64,000 bases of DNA from Fibrobacter succinogenes (GTDB lineage Bacteria; Fibrobacterota; Fibrobacteria; Fibrobacterales; Fibrobacteraceae), in NCBI RefSeq assembly GCF_902779965.1, contig NZ_CACZDK010000004.1, positions 1-64,000 on the forward strand. Direction: 5' to 3'. The notes under the pieces are model-generated. The model made no database searches and was not told where the DNA came from. It was given only the letters and a program-made list of their open reading frames with translations. This document shows positions 61,535-64,000 of this stretch, piece by piece; within the stretch, counting starts at the first letter, position 1, and the number at the start of each line of letters is the position of its first letter. The position numbers and the translations under genes were made by a program.

Positions 61535-63322
61535 ATGAATATGTTCGTTAAAGCAACAGCCCTTGCAGGTTGCATCATTGGCTCAGGTTACGCACAGACC
61601 TACGATTTGCCCATTTTATTCATAGACTCCAAACAAAAATGCCTTGACTTTTACACCTTTGAAAAAATACCCGCCACCATAAAAGTCTTGGACGGGAAAA
61701 CAAACAACGTCGCAGACAGTTCCAAAGGCATCCAATACGACATAGGCATCAAAGTTCGTGGATTTAATTCAGCAGCTTTCCCCAAACCAAACTACACCAT
61801 CGAATTCCACGATTCAACGGGCAAAGACATAAACGTGAGCCTGCTCGGCCTCCCGCCTTCTGACGACTGGGTTTTGCACGGGCCTTATCTCGATAAAAGC
61901 ATGATAAGGAACTCCTTTGCCCACTGGCTCTTCCGGCAAACAGGCCGTTACAGCCCGCGCACCAAATTTTTCGATCTGTACATCAACGGGGTCTATCGCG
62001 GCGTTTATGAACTTACCGAAAGAATCAAGCGAGGTAAATACCGCGTCAACGTGAGCAAGCTCAAAAAAACCGACATCGAAGGCGAGGAACTCACCGGAGG
62101 CTACATTTGGGAATTCGACTATATCATAGACAGGCACGGTGCAGGGCTTCCATCATACAATCCAGCAGACTTTCAAACTTCTGATGGAGTAAACGTCGTT
62201 TTGCGCTACCCCAAAAAAGAGAAAATTACGAAAGAACAGGAAGAATACCTAAAAAATTATTTGAACAATCTCGAAGCTTTAGTCAAGGACGGTAAAAACG
62301 GGAACGGATACGAAAACTACGTGGATGTAGCATCGACAGTGGACTATATATTGCATCAAGAACTCACAAACCATGCAGATGCCTATGTCTATAATTTTTT
62401 CATGTACAAGCCCAAGGATAGAACGGACGAGCATGGCAACAAGACCGTAGGCAAAACAACACTAGGCCCACCGTGGGATTTCGAACTAGCTTTTAAGAAC
62501 AGTTTTAAGCCAGATAGTGGCAATAATGATAAAAAGGATACGAATTCCACCATAGGCTTCGATTTCCGAAGCACTAGTAGCTGGATAATAGAAAATAACT
62601 ACAACAACTTCAATGTTTCAACGGGTTTAGGTTCGTACACACTAGCAGGATGGCTAATTGAAATGTGGAGGGATAGCGTTTTCCAAATCGAGGTGTCAAA
62701 ACGTTGGGCGGAACTTCGCAGTGGCGTTTGGCACACCAAAACCATAGATGCCTATCTGGACTCCATGAAAACGTACCTGACGAGCGCCGCCGAAAGGAAT
62801 TTCAAGCGCTGGCCAAATTTAGGGAAAGCAAGCGGAACCAATGACGAAGATCTGGAGCCTATGAAATACTGCGACACAAACAGGCCTCAAAAAGCGAGAA
62901 TGATTATGGGCGGATACAACGCAGAAACTTGGGATGGAGAATTCGAACACGTCCGCAACAAAACAAAAGAAAGAATGAAATTGATAGACGAACTACTCGG
63001 ATTTAAGGAACCGGAAAAACCTGTAGTCTTCGAACCCATCATCCATGAACCCGACTGGCAAGCGGAAATGGGCGATACAAGTAAAGCCCACATTGACGCC
63101 AATCATTTAAGCAGGCTTTCACCGGCGAATTTCTTTGTCGTGAACGGCGACCATCTCGAAATCAGCACGAGCATCGGAGGCACATTCGCCCTTGTTGACC
63201 TGAACGGAGCCGTTCTTTACAGGACCCACATCAAGACCGGAGTAACAACGATGGAGATTCCTGCCAAGGCAAGGAACAAGCATTGGATTGCCACGCTGAA
63301 CGGCAAAATGTTGAACAAATAG
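61535..63322 (+). CDS. Secreted CotH-family protein with C-terminal T9SS-like domain
   Basis: 595 aa from the ATG at 61535. An ATG at 61526 touches the SD AGAGG and is too close; 61535 gives normal spacing. A signal peptide (ATALAGCIIGSGYAQ) is followed by the CotH domain (about 25-470): IGIKVRGFNSAAFPKPNYTIEF, DDWVLHGPYLDKSMIRNSFAHWLF, FFDLYINGVYRGVYELTERIKRGKYRVNV, TTLGPPWDFELAF. CotH proteins are atypical kinases in spores and fungi; here the role is unknown. The last 75 residues (GGTFALVDLNGAVLYRTHIKTGVTTMEIPAKA...WIATLNGK) look like a type A sorting domain of the type IX secretion system, suggesting surface display. Confidence 0.85.
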   Translation: MNMFVKATALAGCIIGSGYAQTYDLPILFIDSKQKCLDFYTFEKIPATIKVLDGKTNNVADSSKGIQYDIGIKVRGFNSAAFPKPNYTIEFHDSTGKDINVSLLGLPPSDDWVLHGPYLDKSMIRNSFAHWLFRQTGRYSPRTKFFDLYINGVYRGVYELTERIKRGKYRVNVSKLKKTDIEGEELTGGYIWEFDYIIDRHGAGLPSYNPADFQTSDGVNVVLRYPKKEKITKEQEEYLKNYLNNLEALVKDGKNGNGYENYVDVASTVDYILHQELTNHADAYVYNFFMYKPKDRTDEHGNKTVGKTTLGPPWDFELAFKNSFKPDSGNNDKKDTNSTIGFDFRSTSSWIIENNYNNFNVSTGLGSYTLAGWLIEMWRDSVFQIEVSKRWAELRSGVWHTKTIDAYLDSMKTYLTSAAERNFKRWPNLGKASGTNDEDLEPMKYCDTNRPQKARMIMGGYNAETWDGEFEHVRNKTKERMKLIDELLGFKEPEKPVVFEPIIHEPDWQAEMGDTSKAHIDANHLSRLSPANFFVVNGDHLEISTSIGGTFALVDLNGAVLYRTHIKTGVTTMEIPAKARNKHWIATLNGKMLNK

Positions 63323-63347
63323 CCGAGCTTAGATTCGAGCAGACCAG

Positions 63348-63377
63348 AAGGACCTCCCCCGCGGGATGTCCTTTTTT
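63348..63377 (+). terminator. Terminator after the first CotH gene
   Basis: AAGGAC-c-TCCC pairs with GGGA-t-GTCCTT (10 bp with one mismatch, loop CCGC), then a T-run. Confidence 0.8.
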
Positions 63378-63432
63378 GTGAATTTTTGCCACATTTTTTA
63401 AAGAAATTTGCGGATGTCAGACTGTCAACACT

Positions 63433-63438
63433 TATAAT
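63433..63438 (+). promoter_or_regulatory. -10 box of the second CotH gene
   Basis: Perfect TATAAT. TTGCGG lies 19 bases upstream as a weak -35. This predicts a leader of about 70 bases. Confidence 0.4.
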
Positions 63439-63516
63439 GCATAATCTGTGATAAACGCATACTCCACCGACCTCATTATATAGATTACTATATGGAGTTT
63501 GGTAAAGGAGTATAAT

Positions 63517-64000
63517 ATGTTCAACAAATCAAAAATTTTCTTTTTTTGCATCGTTCTAGCGATGGCATTACCGATATTTGCGCAATCTTACGATTTGCCG
63601 CTAGTTATCGTAAACACGCAAAATAGGCAAGCTCTCCAGAAGGGAGCCGACAAGATTCCTGCGACAATGCGTATTCTGGACAACGGCACGAACAGCGTTG
63701 CCGACAGTTCCAAGGGCGAAAAATACAACATCGGCATCAAGATCCGCGGGCAGACTTCCGCAGACTTCCCCAAAAAGGGTTACGGCATCGAACTCAAGGC
63801 GCGCTCCTGCACAAACATCGCCGATACGGCCTGCCACGACACAAGCCTCAAGGTTTTAGGCATGCCCAAGAACGCCGACTGGGTGTTCCACGGACCATAT
63901 GTCGACAAGACGCTCATCCGCAACGCGCTCGCCTACTGGCTCTACCAGCGCACGGGCCGCTACAGTTCCCGATTCAAGTTCTTCGAGCTCTACCTAAACG
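63517..64000 (+). CDS. Second secreted CotH-family protein, 5' part
   Basis: Incomplete at the right edge; about 161 residues visible. AAAGGAG lies 6 bases before the ATG. A signal peptide (KIFFFCIVLAMALPIFAQ) is followed by YDLPLVIVNTQNRQALQKG, IPATMRILDNGTNSVADSSKGEKYNIGIKIRGQTSADFPKKGYGIEL and DWVFHGPYVDKTLIRNALAYWLY, aligning block by block with the first CotH gene. A 194-base spacer with a terminator separates them, so they are tandem paralogues with separate promoters. Confidence 0.88.
   Translation, partial: MFNKSKIFFFCIVLAMALPIFAQSYDLPLVIVNTQNRQALQKGADKIPATMRILDNGTNSVADSSKGEKYNIGIKIRGQTSADFPKKGYGIELKARSCTNIADTACHDTSLKVLGMPKNADWVFHGPYVDKTLIRNALAYWLYQRTGRYSSRFKFFELYLN

Noticed and set aside
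1-64000. CRISPR arrays, tRNA or rRNA genes, complete insertion sequences
   Set aside because: No regularly spaced direct repeats of 25-40 bases, no cloverleaf-like sequences and no transposase with terminal inverted repeats were seen. The Rpn-family gene is a stand-alone nuclease-type gene here.

Overview
The window looks like the chromosome of a Fibrobacter-type cellulolytic anaerobe (phylum Fibrobacterota). This is inferred from gene content: three tandem giant secreted family-9 glycoside hydrolases, CotH-like secreted proteins, a class I fumarase, a maltokinase, an outer-membrane receptor, many large modular exported proteins, and spacers filled with short degenerate repeat words. No rRNA, tRNA, CRISPR array, insertion sequence or integrase was seen.

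Layout. 0-0.64 kb: 5' part of a class I fumarase on the minus strand, with an apparent frameshift at codon 4. 0.64-1.16 kb: repeat-rich spacer. 1.16-1.9 kb: exported Ala/Gln-rich helical protein. 2.15-21.2 kb: three tandem giant GH9 proteins (2108, 2162 and 1966 aa). The first two have matching 5' leaders, each with two hairpins, the second resembling a terminator. 21.25-25.6 kb: a seven-TM histidine kinase, a receiver-only protein and a sigma-54-type activator. The kinase starts 22 bases after the third cellulase, so cellulases and regulators may form one functional locus. 25.6-34.2 kb: housekeeping genes (RlmI-like methyltransferase, nrdR, transketolase, guanylate kinase) and two glycosyltransferases. 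34.3-45.8 kb: accessory-looking stretch with a HIRAN-like protein, several unknown proteins, an Rpn-family nuclease, a possible clamp-like protein, an MmeI-like single-chain restriction-modification enzyme and small membrane proteins. 46-60.2 kb: priA, a DUF349 protein, sua5, a VanX-like dipeptidase, a TonB-dependent receptor, an omega-amidase-like hydrolase, small unknown genes, maltokinase, cysE and nth. 60.3-64 kb: a DUF3300 protein and two CotH-family proteins, the second running off the window.

How it fits together. The GH9 proteins would act outside the cell on cellulose or other beta-glucans. The adjacent three-gene signalling cassette is the natural candidate to control them. Its sigma-54 activator has a pseudo-receiver (Glu at the phospho-acceptor position) and an altered GAFTGA loop, so it may not be switched by ordinary phosphorylation. 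The twin GH9 leaders suggest a second layer of control after transcription starts. These links are inferred from position and motifs. No database search or folding calculation was run.
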